From Millionella massiliensis (GTDB lineage Bacteria; Bacteroidota; Bacteroidia; Bacteroidales; Rikenellaceae): 64,000 nucleotides of DNA. Position numbers and translations under genes: made by a program. Below, in pieces: positions 33,829 to 42,022 of this stretch. The notes beneath the pieces are model-generated. The model did not search any database and was not told the DNA's origin. It saw only the letters and a program-made list of their open reading frames with translations. The stretch lies in assembly GCF_900104655.1 (NCBI RefSeq), contig NZ_FNWD01000002.1:1-64000 (forward strand), in the 5' to 3' direction. Each line of letters begins with the position of its first letter. Within the stretch, counting starts at the first letter, position 1.

Positions 33829-34536
33829 CTATTTTCCAAGTATGCGGATGCGGGGGTAGCGGGCGGGAGTGGCGAACAGCGAGCTGTCGATCCACATGCG
33901 CTCTTCGGATTGGGGTGCGCTGGGCACCTGGACGCGGTATTCGCCGGCCGGGGGAAGCAGTTTCGTCGGGTCGTGCGGCGTGTCGGTACGGATCAGGTAG
34001 GGGCCTCCGAGCATGTGGCCGGCTGTCTCCATGTCGCCGGCTTCGATGGCGGCACGGATGGCGGTGGAGCTGATGTTTTCGTATCGGCCGAGGTTGGCGG
34101 TGTGGATGCCGTCCTGTTCGAGCTGGGCGGCCGAGCCGGACCGGTTGTGGCCGAAATGGTGTCCCTCGCCGGAGAGGACGGTTTCGGCGTGGAGTCGCTC
34201 GATCAGATATTTCTGCGTGAAGGTTTCGCTGTCGATACGGCTGAATTCCAGGGTGAAGTGTACGACAATCACGTGATCGACTCCGGTTTCGCTGAGCAGC
34301 TCGAGTTTTTCGGGCAGGGTGCTGAGCAGACGGTTTTCCCCCTTGAGCACGAACCGGGGATGGGGGTCGAAGGTGACCACGACGGATTGTCCGTCGGGGG
34401 CCAGGTCGGTGTGGGCAATGTGGTTGAGCCGGTCGATGAGCAGCCGGTGGCCGCGGTGCACGCCGTCGAATGAGCCGACGGCTACGGCGGTTCGTCGCAG
34501 CGGGGGGAGGGTGTCGAATCCGTAGTGTACCTGCAT
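33829..34536 (-). CDS. ribF: FAD synthetase-type nucleotidyltransferase, RibF-like, no kinase domain
   Basis: 235 residues. The N-terminal domain matches the FMN adenylyltransferase part of Rib[19 protein letters not shown] (the HxGH-type nucleotide site), [12 protein letters not shown] and a later [15 protein letters not shown]. The C-terminal riboflavin-kinase domain (about 120 residues in bifunctional RibF) is absent; only ~50 residues without its motifs follow. The protein could make FAD from FMN, while riboflavin kinase would have to come from elsewhere. It lies 14 nt downstream of rex. Confidence 0.8.
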   Translation of the reverse strand: MQVHYGFDTLPPLRRTAVAVGSFDGVHRGHRLLIDRLNHIAHTDLAPDGQSVVVTFDPHPRFVLKGENRLLSTLPEKLELLSETGVDHVIVVHFTLEFSRIDSETFTQKYLIERLHAETVLSGEGHHFGHNRSGSAAQLEQDGIHTANLGRYENISSTAIRAAIEAGDMETAGHMLGGPYLIRTDTPHDPTKLLPPAGEYRVQVPSAPQSEERMWIDSSLFATPARYPRIRILGK

Positions 34537-34550
34537 GGCGCTCTGGGGGA

Positions 34551-35216
34551 TTAGCGGTTCGACGAGGTGTCGGAACTTTTGGCGAAGTAAGCTACTTTTT
34601 CGAGCAGGGTGATGATGTCGTAGTCTTCGACGTATATGTCGTCCGGGAAGTTGAGGGGCGTGGAGGTGAAGTTCAGTACGCCGCGGATGCCGGCGCGGGT
34701 GATGGGGTCGACCATCGAGGCGGCCACGGACGACGGCGAGGTCAGGATAATGACGCGGATGTTGTGTCGTACGGCGGTCTCGACGAAGGTGTCCATGTGG
34801 TAGCAGGGGACGCCGGCGACGGTGTGGCCCACTTTGGCGGGGTCGATGTCGAAGGCGGCGGTGATCTGCAGACGCGAGCGTTTGCCGTTGAAGTAGTGGG
34901 TGACGGCCTGCGCCAGGTTACCCATCCCGATGATGCCGACATTCAGCCCGTCGGGACTGTCGAGTATCGTGCCGATGAATTCGATCAGCACTTCGACGTC
35001 GTAGCCTTTTTTGGTGTCGCTGCTGAAGCCGATCAGCATCAGGTCGCGTCGGACCTGTACGGCGGTGATGCCGTGCATCGAGGCCAGCTCGTGGGAGTAG
35101 ATGTGGGTACGTCCCTGTTTCAGGCATTCGAGCAACATACGCCGGTATTCGCTCAGGCGTTCGATGGTTCGTTCGGGGAGTCTTTTGGCGGCTGTGTGTG
35201 CGGCTTCGGTAGTCAT
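34551..35216 (-). CDS. rex: Redox-sensing repressor Rex
   Basis: Dimeric repressor that leaves DNA when NADH/NAD+ rises. It is 221 residues from [20 protein letters not shown]. The N-terminal winged helix (about 15-85) includes [20 protein letters not shown]. The Rossmann domain has [18 protein letters not shown] (GxGxxA for NADH), then [11 protein letters not shown] and the C-terminal domain-swap helix. The start at 35216 was chosen by family N-terminus; the frame is open 49 codons further. A Rex-like operator lies directly over its own promoter (35252-35269), implying autorepression. Confidence 0.92.
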   Translation of the reverse strand: MTTEAAHTAAKRLPERTIERLSEYRRMLLECLKQGRTHIYSHELASMHGITAVQVRRDLMLIGFSSDTKKGYDVEVLIEFIGTILDSPDGLNVGIIGMGNLAQAVTHYFNGKRSRLQITAAFDIDPAKVGHTVAGVPCYHMDTFVETAVRHNIRVIILTSPSSVAASMVDPITRAGIRGVLNFTSTPLNFPDDIYVEDYDIITLLEKVAYFAKSSDTSSNR

Positions 35217-35251
35217 GGGGCCGATGGGGTGTGTACGGTCGGTTAGGGTTG

Positions 35252-35281
35252 TTGTGAGTCGATTAACAGTAGGCAAATATA
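35252..35281 (-). promoter_or_regulatory. rex promoter with Rex operator
   Basis: On the minus strand, -7 box TATATTTG (35274-35281) is followed 4 nt later by CTGTTAATCGACTCACAA (35252-35269). Against the Rex core TGTGAA-N4-TTCACA it matches 10 of 12 positions. The position, at the expected transcription start, suits direct autorepression. Confidence 0.6.
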
Positions 35282-35566
35282 ATACTTTTTTCCGGACGCT
35301 GTACGGTACTTTTTTGTGGATGGACGGGGTGGACGGCATGGGGCCGGAAATGCTCCGTCGCACAGCTCTGGGGCCGAAACGTCTGCTTCTCGCGGGGTTG
35401 AGTGAACGTAGGTGAGCGGTGATGTGGCTGCAGACTTGTTGTATTTGCCGTCAGGCAATCGGGCTTGCGGTGGGAGTGGAAAGGGGTGGCCGGGGTGTAT
35501 CTGTTCCCTGCAGAAGGTGAATATCCGCGTCAGAGGATGAATCGCAGAGTGGAGGAGGTGTGTACG

Positions 35567-35597
35567 AAAAAACGCCTCGTCCGGGTAGGGCGAGGCG
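35567..35597 (-). terminator. Intrinsic terminator of glmM
   Basis: A stem CGCCTCGTCC/GGGCGAGGCG, read on the minus strand, is followed by six T (A-run 35567-35572). Confidence 0.85.
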
Positions 35598-35640
35598 GCT
35601 GGGACGGTCGCGATGGCGACCGATGAAGAGGCTTTAGAAT

Positions 35641-37029
35641 TTAGAGCAGGCTCTTGATGTCTGCAATGATGCGGTTGGCAAGGGCTTCGGCGGCTGCCTT
35701 GTCTTTGCTTTCGGCGTAGATGCGGATGATCGGTTCGGTGTTCGATTTGCGCAGGTGGACCCATTCGGTGGGGAAGTCGATCTTCACGCCGTCGATGTCG
35801 TTCACTTTTTCCGATGCGTATTTGGCTTTCATCTTGGCCAGAATGCCGTCCACGTCGGTGCCGGGTACCAGGTCGATCCGGTTTTTCGAGATGTAGTAGG
35901 CCGGATAGGTGGCTTTGAGCTGCGAGAGCGTTTTGCCGGTTTTGGCCAGGTAGGTCAGCAGCAGGGCGACACCCACCAGTGCGTCGCGGCCGCTGTGCAG
36001 GGCGGGGTAGATGACACCGCCGTTGCCTTCGCCGCCGATGATGGCGCCGGTTTCGCGCATTTTGGCCACTACGTTGACTTCGCCTACGGCTGCTGCCGAG
36101 TACGAGCCGCCGTGTTTGGCGGTGATGTCGGCCAGGGCGCGCGAGGAGCTGAGGTTCGATACGGTGTTGCCGGGGGTCTGCGAGAGGACGTAGTCGGCAA
36201 CGGCTACCAGCGTGTATTCTTCGCCGAACATCGAGCCGTCTTCGTTGATCAGGGCCAGACGGTCGACGTCGGGGTCGACAACGATACCCAGGTCGGCCTT
36301 TTCGGCGGGCACCCGGGCCGAGATTTCGGTCAGGTGTTCGGGGATGGGTTCGGGGTTGTGGGCGAAGTGACCGTTGGGGGTGCAGTTCAGTTCGACGACT
36401 TCGACGCCGAGGGCTTTGAGCAGGGCCGGCATCACGACACCGCCCACGGAGTTGACGGCGTCGACGACGACTTTGAATTTGGCTTTGCGAACGGCTTCGA
36501 CATCGACCAGCGGGAGGGCCAGTACGGCGTCGATATGCTGCTGGTCATAGGATTCGCGGATGATGACGCTGCCGATACCGTCGATTTCGGGGAAGGTATA
36601 GGCGTCGGTGTCGGCGATTTCCAGCACGCGTTTGCCTTCGGCGGCGTTGAGGAATTCGCCGTGGCGGTTGAGCAGTTTCAGGGCGTTCCACTGTTTGGGG
36701 TTATGGCTGGCGGTGAGGATGATACCGCCATCGGCGTTGTGTCCCGTGACGGCCATCTCGGTGGTCGGGGTGGTGGCCAGTCCGATGGCGATCACGTCCA
36801 CGCCGCTGGCCATCAGGGTGCCTTCCACGATGTCGGCTACCATCTGGCCCGACAGACGCGCGTCGCGGCCGACCACTACGCGCAGTTTACGGCCTTCGAC
36901 CGGGGTGGTCTCTTTGAGCCACTGGCTGTACGATGCGGTGAACTTCACCAGATCGATCGGGGTGAGGGCATCGCCGGGCGTGCCGCCGATAGTCCCTCGA
37001 ATGCCTGAAATGGATTTGATCAGGGTCAT
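35641..37029 (-). CDS. glmM: Phosphoglucosamine mutase-type phosphohexomutase
   Basis: Interconverts glucosamine-6-P and glucosamine-1-P for UDP-GlcNAc synthesis. It is 462 residues of the alpha-D-phosphohexomutase superfamily. In order it has the phosphoserine loop ILTASHNPKQWN, metal loop DPDVDRLAL, sugar-specificity loop GGEGNGGVIYP and phosphate loop RKSNTEPIIRIYAE. The GEGNGG loop fits GlmM-like enzymes of Bacteroidetes, but phosphomannomutase or phosphoglucomutase activity cannot be excluded. Monocistronic, divergent from the ABC permease. Confidence 0.88.
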   Translation of the reverse strand: MTLIKSISGIRGTIGGTPGDALTPIDLVKFTASYSQWLKETTPVEGRKLRVVVGRDARLSGQMVADIVEGTLMASGVDVIAIGLATTPTTEMAVTGHNADGGIILTASHNPKQWNALKLLNRHGEFLNAAEGKRVLEIADTDAYTFPEIDGIGSVIIRESYDQQHIDAVLALPLVDVEAVRKAKFKVVVDAVNSVGGVVMPALLKALGVEVVELNCTPNGHFAHNPEPIPEHLTEISARVPAEKADLGIVVDPDVDRLALINEDGSMFGEEYTLVAVADYVLSQTPGNTVSNLSSSRALADITAKHGGSYSAAAVGEVNVVAKMRETGAIIGGEGNGGVIYPALHSGRDALVGVALLLTYLAKTGKTLSQLKATYPAYYISKNRIDLVPGTDVDGILAKMKAKYASEKVNDIDGVKIDFPTEWVHLRKSNTEPIIRIYAESKDKAAAEALANRIIADIKSLL

Positions 37030-37048
37030 GGTTGTTGCTACATTTTTG

Positions 37049-37078
37049 AATTAGCCGGCAAGTTACTAAATTAGCCGG
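37049..37078. promoter_or_regulatory. Direct repeat in glmM/permease divergent promoter
   Basis: AATTAGCCGG occurs twice, at 37049-37058 and 37069-37078. The spacing is exactly 20 bp, about two helical turns, in the 68-bp divergent spacer: an operator-like arrangement. Confidence 0.45.
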
Positions 37079-37097
37079 AGTTTTATCCTCGTTTGCG

Positions 37098-38342
37098 ATG
37101 AAAATCGATACTTTTTTTCAGGAAAATATTCGTCTGTCGTTCGCTTCGATACAGGGCAACCGGCTGCGTTCGATATTGACGATGGCCATCATCGCGATCG
37201 GAATCATGTCGCTGGTGGGGATCGTCACGGCCATCGAGTCGATCAAGGTGAGCCTGACCGAATCCTTCACCTCGCTGGGTGCGGGGGGCTTCTCGATCCA
37301 GCGGCAGCGACTCTTTGGTATGGATTGGGGGCGCAGCCGCAACGATAACTTCATTACGTACGACCAGGCGGTCGAGTTCCGCGAACGTTTTTCGATTCCG
37401 GCATCGGTTGCCCTGACGATGAGCATCAGTAGCAGTGTGACGGCCAAGTACCAGTCCGAGAAGAGCAACCCCAACCTGTGGCTGGGGGCGATGGATGAAA
37501 ACGGGTTGCGCAACAGCAGCCTGGAGATCGCCCAGGGGCGTAACTTTTCGCGGCGCGAAGCGGAAGGGGCGGCACGCGTGGTGGTGATCGGGAGTGGTGT
37601 GGCCGACGTGCTCTTTCCCACGGGCGAATCGCCGCTCGGCAAGTCGGTCAATATTGCGGGCGGACGGTTTGAGGTGGTGGGTGTGTTGGCTCCGAAGGGG
37701 AGCGGCATGGGCATGGGGCGCAACGACGACCTGCGGCTGATTGTTCCGGTCACTACGGCGCGGGCGGTCTTCCAGTCGGTGAGGGTGAGCATGGTAATCT
37801 CGGTGATTCCGGACGATCCGCGGCTGCTGGATGTGGCGGCCGGTGAGGCCGAAGGGTTGTTCCGCGTGATCCGGAGGCTGTCGGCCGCAGACGAGTCTGA
37901 TTTTGCCGTCGAACGGAGCGACTCGCTGGCGGCGATGCTGGCCGAAAACCTCGCGACGGTGACGCTCATGGCGCTGCTCGTCGGGCTGATCACGCTGCTC
38001 GGGGCGGCGGTCGGGCTGATGAATATCATGCTGGTGTCGGTCAGCGAGCGCACGCGTGAAATCGGTACCCGAATGGCCCTCGGCGCCAAACCGCGCACCA
38101 TCCGGCAGCAGTTCCTCTTCGAGTCGATCATCATCAGCCAGTTGGGGGGAATCTGCGGTATCGTGCTGGGAATCTTGTGCGGCAACCTGGTGTCGGTGCT
38201 GACCGGGGGTGTCTTCGTGGTGCCGTGGATGTGGATACTGATCGGCGTGGCGCTCTGTCTGGTCGTGGGGGTCGGCTCGGGTTACCTGCCGGCTCGCAAG
38301 GCGGCGTCGCTCGATCCGGTCGAAGCGTTGCGCTATGAGTAG
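37098..38342 (+). CDS. MacB-like ABC transporter permease
   Basis: 414 residues. The N-terminal TM helix (about 24-47, SILTMAIIAIGIMSLVGIV) is followed by a periplasmic MacB_PCD domain (about 50-265) and an FtsX domain with three TM helices at the C-terminus (MALLVGLITLLGAAVGLMNI, then IISQLGGICGIVLGI, then the last near 375-400), with the conserved RTREIGTRMALGAKPRTIRQQF. Such proteins work as mechanotransmitters with an ATPase subunit, exporting lipoproteins, peptides or macrolides. No ATP-binding gene is adjacent, so the partner is elsewhere. Confidence 0.9.
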   Translation: MKIDTFFQENIRLSFASIQGNRLRSILTMAIIAIGIMSLVGIVTAIESIKVSLTESFTSLGAGGFSIQRQRLFGMDWGRSRNDNFITYDQAVEFRERFSIPASVALTMSISSSVTAKYQSEKSNPNLWLGAMDENGLRNSSLEIAQGRNFSRREAEGAARVVVIGSGVADVLFPTGESPLGKSVNIAGGRFEVVGVLAPKGSGMGMGRNDDLRLIVPVTTARAVFQSVRVSMVISVIPDDPRLLDVAAGEAEGLFRVIRRLSAADESDFAVERSDSLAAMLAENLATVTLMALLVGLITLLGAAVGLMNIMLVSVSERTREIGTRMALGAKPRTIRQQFLFESIIISQLGGICGIVLGILCGNLVSVLTGGVFVVPWMWILIGVALCLVVGVGSGYLPARKAASLDPVEALRYE

Positions 38343-38429
38343 GGAAATCCGGTAGTGAGGGGCAAAGACGTGCCGGAATCGCAGCCGTTCGTCCCCGATG
38401 CCGCTCGCTGGACTCTGTTATAAAAGGAG

Positions 38430-38478
38430 ACCCGAATAGATGGGGCTGTAGTGGCCCTTGTCTATTCGGGTTCTTTGT
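38430..38478 (+). terminator. Intrinsic terminator after permease
   Basis: An 11-bp outer stem, ACCCGAATAGA/TCTATTCGGGT, with an inner GGGC/GCCC pair, is followed by TCTTTGTC. Confidence 0.75.
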
Positions 38479-38525
38479 CTGAAAAGGCTTGATTATCAAC
38501 CGTCGGGATGCGATATGTGGAATAA

Positions 38526-39107
38526 TCAGATTTCGCCCATCTTGCGCAGCTCGGCTTCGCAGACCTCCAGTTCTTCGTAGAAGGCCTCGCCGAAACGACG
38601 GATCAGCGGCGTTTTGAGGGTTTTGTAGAGCGGTTCGCCTTTGGCGGCGCCGAGCACTTCGGCCGCGCGGCAGATCTCCCAACGGTGGTACTGGAGACCG
38701 GTCATGCCGTTCGACAGCTTTACCAGTCGGATGGGGTAGAGGTGGCATGAGATAGGCTTGCGGAACGGCGTGCGTCCTTCGCTCCACGCCTTCTCGATGG
38801 CACACCAGGTGATGCCGTTTTCGCGGATCGTGTAGGCGCATTCGGCTCCGTCGACCAGCGGGGTGGTCAGGTCACCGTCCGGATCGAGCACGGCAACGCC
38901 CTGTTCTTCGACCGAGCGGCGTCCTTCGGGGGTCATGTAGGGGGCGTAACGGTCCCATTCGTCTTCGAGCAGGGCGATCTCCTCCTCATCGAGCGGGGCG
39001 CCGGCGTTGCCCTCGACGCAGCATTCGCCGCGGCAGGCTTGCAGGTCACACGAAAAACGGGCGGTAAAAAGGTCAAGGCTGATGATTTTGTCGTCTATCT
39101 GTATCAT
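38526..39107 (-). CDS. DUF3109 family protein
   Basis: 193 residues. Cys-rich and of the DUF3109/YkgJ-like type: FSCDLQACRGECCVEG near residues 19-34, ECAYTIRENGITWCAIEKAW and PISCHLYPIRL, with a late EICRAA. The conserved cysteines suggest a metal or Fe-S cluster, but no activity is known. It is divergent from the DUF4293 gene with a 76-bp spacer, a pairing plausible in Bacteroidetes. Confidence 0.88.
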   Translation of the reverse strand: MIQIDDKIISLDLFTARFSCDLQACRGECCVEGNAGAPLDEEEIALLEDEWDRYAPYMTPEGRRSVEEQGVAVLDPDGDLTTPLVDGAECAYTIRENGITWCAIEKAWSEGRTPFRKPISCHLYPIRLVKLSNGMTGLQYHRWEICRAAEVLGAAKGEPLYKTLKTPLIRRFGEAFYEELEVCEAELRKMGEI

Positions 39108-39144
39108 GGCGGGATGCGTTGGACGGGTAAAGGTAATATTTTTC

Positions 39145-39152
39145 TATCTTTG
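39145..39152 (+). promoter_or_regulatory. -7 box of DUF4293 gene
   Basis: TATCTTTG, an exact -7 match. A TTG lies 23 nt upstream (39119-39121), at the long end of the allowed spacing. The ATG follows 31 nt later. Confidence 0.55.
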
Positions 39153-39183
39153 TGTCCGTTGAACCAAAATTATTGTGTCGATT

Positions 39184-39729
39184 ATGTTGCAACGTATTCA
39201 AACGGTCCACCTGCTGGTGGTCGTGGCTCTGATGGTCGTGATGCTTTTCCCGAACTACGCGACGGTGACGATGGGCTCGGCGCTGCCGGCCGGCGTGACC
39301 GAAACGGTCGGTGCCGACAGCTCGATTACCCGTGTGACCGTACCGACCGGGGTGCATGAGGAGATGACATTCAGCCTGCTGGGCGGTATCCGGCTCAACG
39401 GCGAAAAGGTCGTGCCGACTACCTATATGGCGGTGCTGGTATTCGCGGCGCTGGCCGTGGCTTTCGTGACGATCTTCCTCTACCGCAAACGCTGGGTACA
39501 GGTGCGGCTTTGTCTGGTGCTGGCGATCATGATGCTCGGGATCGAGGCGTTCATCATCATGTACATCTATAAACTGAAGGATGTGCTGGACACGATGCTG
39601 CGCGACTATGCGATCAAATACTCGATTGTCGATCTGCTGCCGATCGTGGCGTTGATCTTCGTCTATTTCGCCTTCCGCGGCATCTCGAAGGATATTGCGC
39701 TGATTCGTTCGCTCGACCGCATCCGTTAA
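39184..39729 (+). CDS. DUF4293 membrane protein
   Basis: 181 residues from MLQRIQTVHLLVVVALMVVM, the usual N-terminus of this Bacteroidetes-only family. There are four TM helices: about 8-26, a second near 80-100 after a periplasmic loop, a third near 108-128 and a fourth near 145-165. Function is unknown. An upstream in-frame GTG adds three residues but is less likely. A strong terminator lies about 145 nt after the stop. Confidence 0.88.
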   Translation: MLQRIQTVHLLVVVALMVVMLFPNYATVTMGSALPAGVTETVGADSSITRVTVPTGVHEEMTFSLLGGIRLNGEKVVPTTYMAVLVFAALAVAFVTIFLYRKRWVQVRLCLVLAIMMLGIEAFIIMYIYKLKDVLDTMLRDYAIKYSIVDLLPIVALIFVYFAFRGISKDIALIRSLDRIR

Positions 39730-39872
39730 GCCTTTTCGGAGCGTGTGGCTGGTAGCGGACGGTAGAGGGGGCGAATACAGCAGATTGTTGTGTACTTCCT
39801 CCGATCCCGCGCGTTGTAGCAGGCTTGCAGCCGTTCGGATTGCTTGTTCCGAGAAACGAATCCGTTGACTTG

Positions 39873-39928
39873 AAAACGAGCGTCCTCGCCAAAATGTTCG
39901 TTTGGCGGGGACGCTCGTTTTTTGCTTA
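39873..39928 (+). terminator. Intrinsic terminator, probably bidirectional
   Basis: A long stem (AAAACGAGCGTCC...CGCCAAA with TTTGGCGGGGACGCTCGTTT) is followed by a T-run. The rest of the 300-bp gap 39730-40030 shows nothing else. Confidence 0.85.
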
Positions 39929-40030
39929 AGACCGGCTTTTAAGGGAATTCTCAGAAACCTGTCGGGCAAAAGAAGTTCAGATTACGTGACGGGGAAAACT
40001 GCGCTATCGGTTCCTGTCTGACGGCTGTTT

Positions 40031-40921
40031 TTATTCATCCCGTCCTACGAAAGCAATGTGTTTCAGCGGCAGTCTGTTCTTGTCTTCGTCGCTCATTTTA
40101 GGGTAATTGTCTTGCCACATCTGGATAAATTCTTCGCCGTCAATCAGTTTTATGTATGTTTTGCTGGTCAACGCTTCGGCTCGGGCTTGCTGGGAGTAGG
40201 TGCCTGAGGTGACGAATAAGGCGATGTCGCCGTCGCGAAGAATACCCAACAAACTGCGAATGTCTTTTGCAGAAATGCTCTCGTCGGGTTTGTGCTTCAC
40301 TTGAACCTTGATTCTGGGGGTCTTTGCACCGAGAGCGTCGATGTAGGCAATCACGTCCACACCGCCGTCACGGCCCTTGGGAGCGACAAACGGCGTGTAG
40401 TAACCCATGGCACGGAGAAGTGCTGCCACCATGTCCTGAAATTCGTAGGGATTTTTTGCCCTGATATATTGGCGGATTCCCTCGTTGGCTTGTTCCTCCA
40501 GTTGTTCGATGTTTATAATCAGTTCTTTTTCGGGAATTTCATCTTTCACCGTATCGTCATCCCCGTCCAAGTCTTTTTCCTGTCTCCACTGGCGATAAGC
40601 AGCATTGGCATTGCGTAAAATCTGTTCGGCGCCGAGTTTGAGTGCCTCTTCGCCCTCTGACGTGAGGTACCACGCGCCCTGCTTTTTCAGAATGTAGCCT
40701 GCTTTGTTGTAATCAATGGAATAGAATTGTGTCGTACTCCACCATCTGACATACTGCATCTTGCCTGCACGCTCCAACTCCCACTCCGTGAACTTGACAT
40801 GCTTCTGTATAATGTCGTTGATTTCTTTCGTGGCAACTGTTCCGTCGTGGGCTTTCATGTATTGCATCACGGCGTACAGGCATTTTGCGGCACATGCTGC
40901 TGACGGGGATAGTGGCTTCAT
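40031..40921 (-). CDS. Mrr-family restriction endonuclease
   Basis: 296 residues. The N-terminal winged-helix Mrr_N domain (about 10-105) is followed by an acidic linker (DLDGDDDTVKDEIPEKE) and a C-terminal Mrr_cat PD-(D/E)xK domain with FQDMVAALLRAMGYY, PKGRDGGVDVIAYI and RIKVQVKHK (Asp and Q-x-K). Such enzymes cut modified DNA and act alone, without a methylase. Base composition is visibly poorer in G+C than its neighbours, which suggests acquisition by transfer. It sits between the DUF4293 terminator and era. Confidence 0.9.
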   Translation of the reverse strand: MKPLSPSAACAAKCLYAVMQYMKAHDGTVATKEINDIIQKHVKFTEWELERAGKMQYVRWWSTTQFYSIDYNKAGYILKKQGAWYLTSEGEEALKLGAEQILRNANAAYRQWRQEKDLDGDDDTVKDEIPEKELIINIEQLEEQANEGIRQYIRAKNPYEFQDMVAALLRAMGYYTPFVAPKGRDGGVDVIAYIDALGAKTPRIKVQVKHKPDESISAKDIRSLLGILRDGDIALFVTSGTYSQQARAEALTSKTYIKLIDGEEFIQMWQDNYPKMSDEDKNRLPLKHIAFVGRDE

Positions 40922-41008
40922 AGTTGTTTCCTGGATATTGATGTGGGTGGTGTAGCTGGGATGCTTCGGGGGCTTGTGGCTTTGTCGGGGCGTCGTGGAG
41001 GCGGCCGT

Positions 41009-41953
41009 TTAATCGTTGTTGTAGCCGAACTGCCGCAGCGCACGGTCGTTGTCGCGCCAGTCTTCGGCTACCTTCACGAAAATCTCCAGAAAAACTTTCT
41101 TGTCCAGAAATACCTCCAGCTCCTTGCGGGCTTCGGTGCCGATCTTCTTGAGCATGGCGCCGCGGTGGCCGATGATGATCCCCTTCTGGGACTGTCGCGC
41201 CACGTAGATCACGGCGCTGATGCGGTCCATTGTCGGGCTCTCGGAGTAGGATTCGATGGCCACTTCGGTCGAGTAGGGAATCTCCTTGTCGTAGTTCAGC
41301 AGAATCTTCTCACGGATGATCTCGCTGGCAAAGAAACGCAGGCTTTTGTCGGTCAGCGTGTCTTTCGGGTAGTAGACGGGGCCTTCGGGCAGCAGGGCGA
41401 CGATGCGGCGGATGACGGGTTCCACGTTGAACCCCTCGCGGGCCGATACGGGAATGATCTCGGCAGTAGGGATTTCGCGGTGCCACCACTCCACGAGCGT
41501 TTCGAGTTTCTCGGGGGTGGTCAGGTCCACCTTGTTGACCACCACGATCACCGGGATGTTGTCGGCGGCCATGGCCTGCACTTTGGCCAGAAAGTCGTTG
41601 TTCTTGTCGGGCTGCTCGACGGTGTCGGTCACGTAGACCAGCACGTCGGCGTCGCTCAGTGCTCCGGTCGAGAAGTTGAGCATCGACTCCTGAAGTTTGT
41701 ACTTCGGTTTGAGCACGCCGGGGGTGTCGGAGTAGACGATCTGAAAATCGGGGCCGCTGACGATCCCCATAATCCGGTGGCGTGTGGTCTGTGCCTTGGA
41801 GGTGATGATCGACAGGCGTTCGCCGACCAGTCGGTTCATGAGGGTCGATTTCCCGACGTTCGGGTTGCCGATGATGTTCACGAAACCCGACTTGTGCGGG
41901 GTGGGGGTGTTGTTCTCGGACGCTTGTGCGGGATGTTTTGCGTTTCCTTCCAT
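41009..41953 (-). CDS. era: GTPase Era
   Basis: Essential GTPase that binds the 3' end of 16S rRNA and assists 30S assembly. It is 314 residues with G1 GNPNVGKSTLMN, G3 DTPG, G4 NKVD and a late SAREG. A C-terminal KH domain (about 225-300) has the GIIIGHRGAMLKKIG loop. The N-terminus has a ~20-residue Asn/Pro-rich extension before the G domain (EGNAKHPAQASENNTPTP), so a later start is possible. It probably shares a transcript with the dipeptidase upstream (gap 69 nt). Confidence 0.94.
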   Translation of the reverse strand: MEGNAKHPAQASENNTPTPHKSGFVNIIGNPNVGKSTLMNRLVGERLSIITSKAQTTRHRIMGIVSGPDFQIVYSDTPGVLKPKYKLQESMLNFSTGALSDADVLVYVTDTVEQPDKNNDFLAKVQAMAADNIPVIVVVNKVDLTTPEKLETLVEWWHREIPTAEIIPVSAREGFNVEPVIRRIVALLPEGPVYYPKDTLTDKSLRFFASEIIREKILLNYDKEIPYSTEVAIESYSESPTMDRISAVIYVARQSQKGIIIGHRGAMLKKIGTEARKELEVFLDKKVFLEIFVKVAEDWRDNDRALRQFGYNND

Positions 41954-42022
41954 GTGTGGGGACGTTTGCGAAAAGCGGACGGGAAGGGTGTCGTATCTTG
42001 CACTCCCCCGCCCGCCGGTCGT

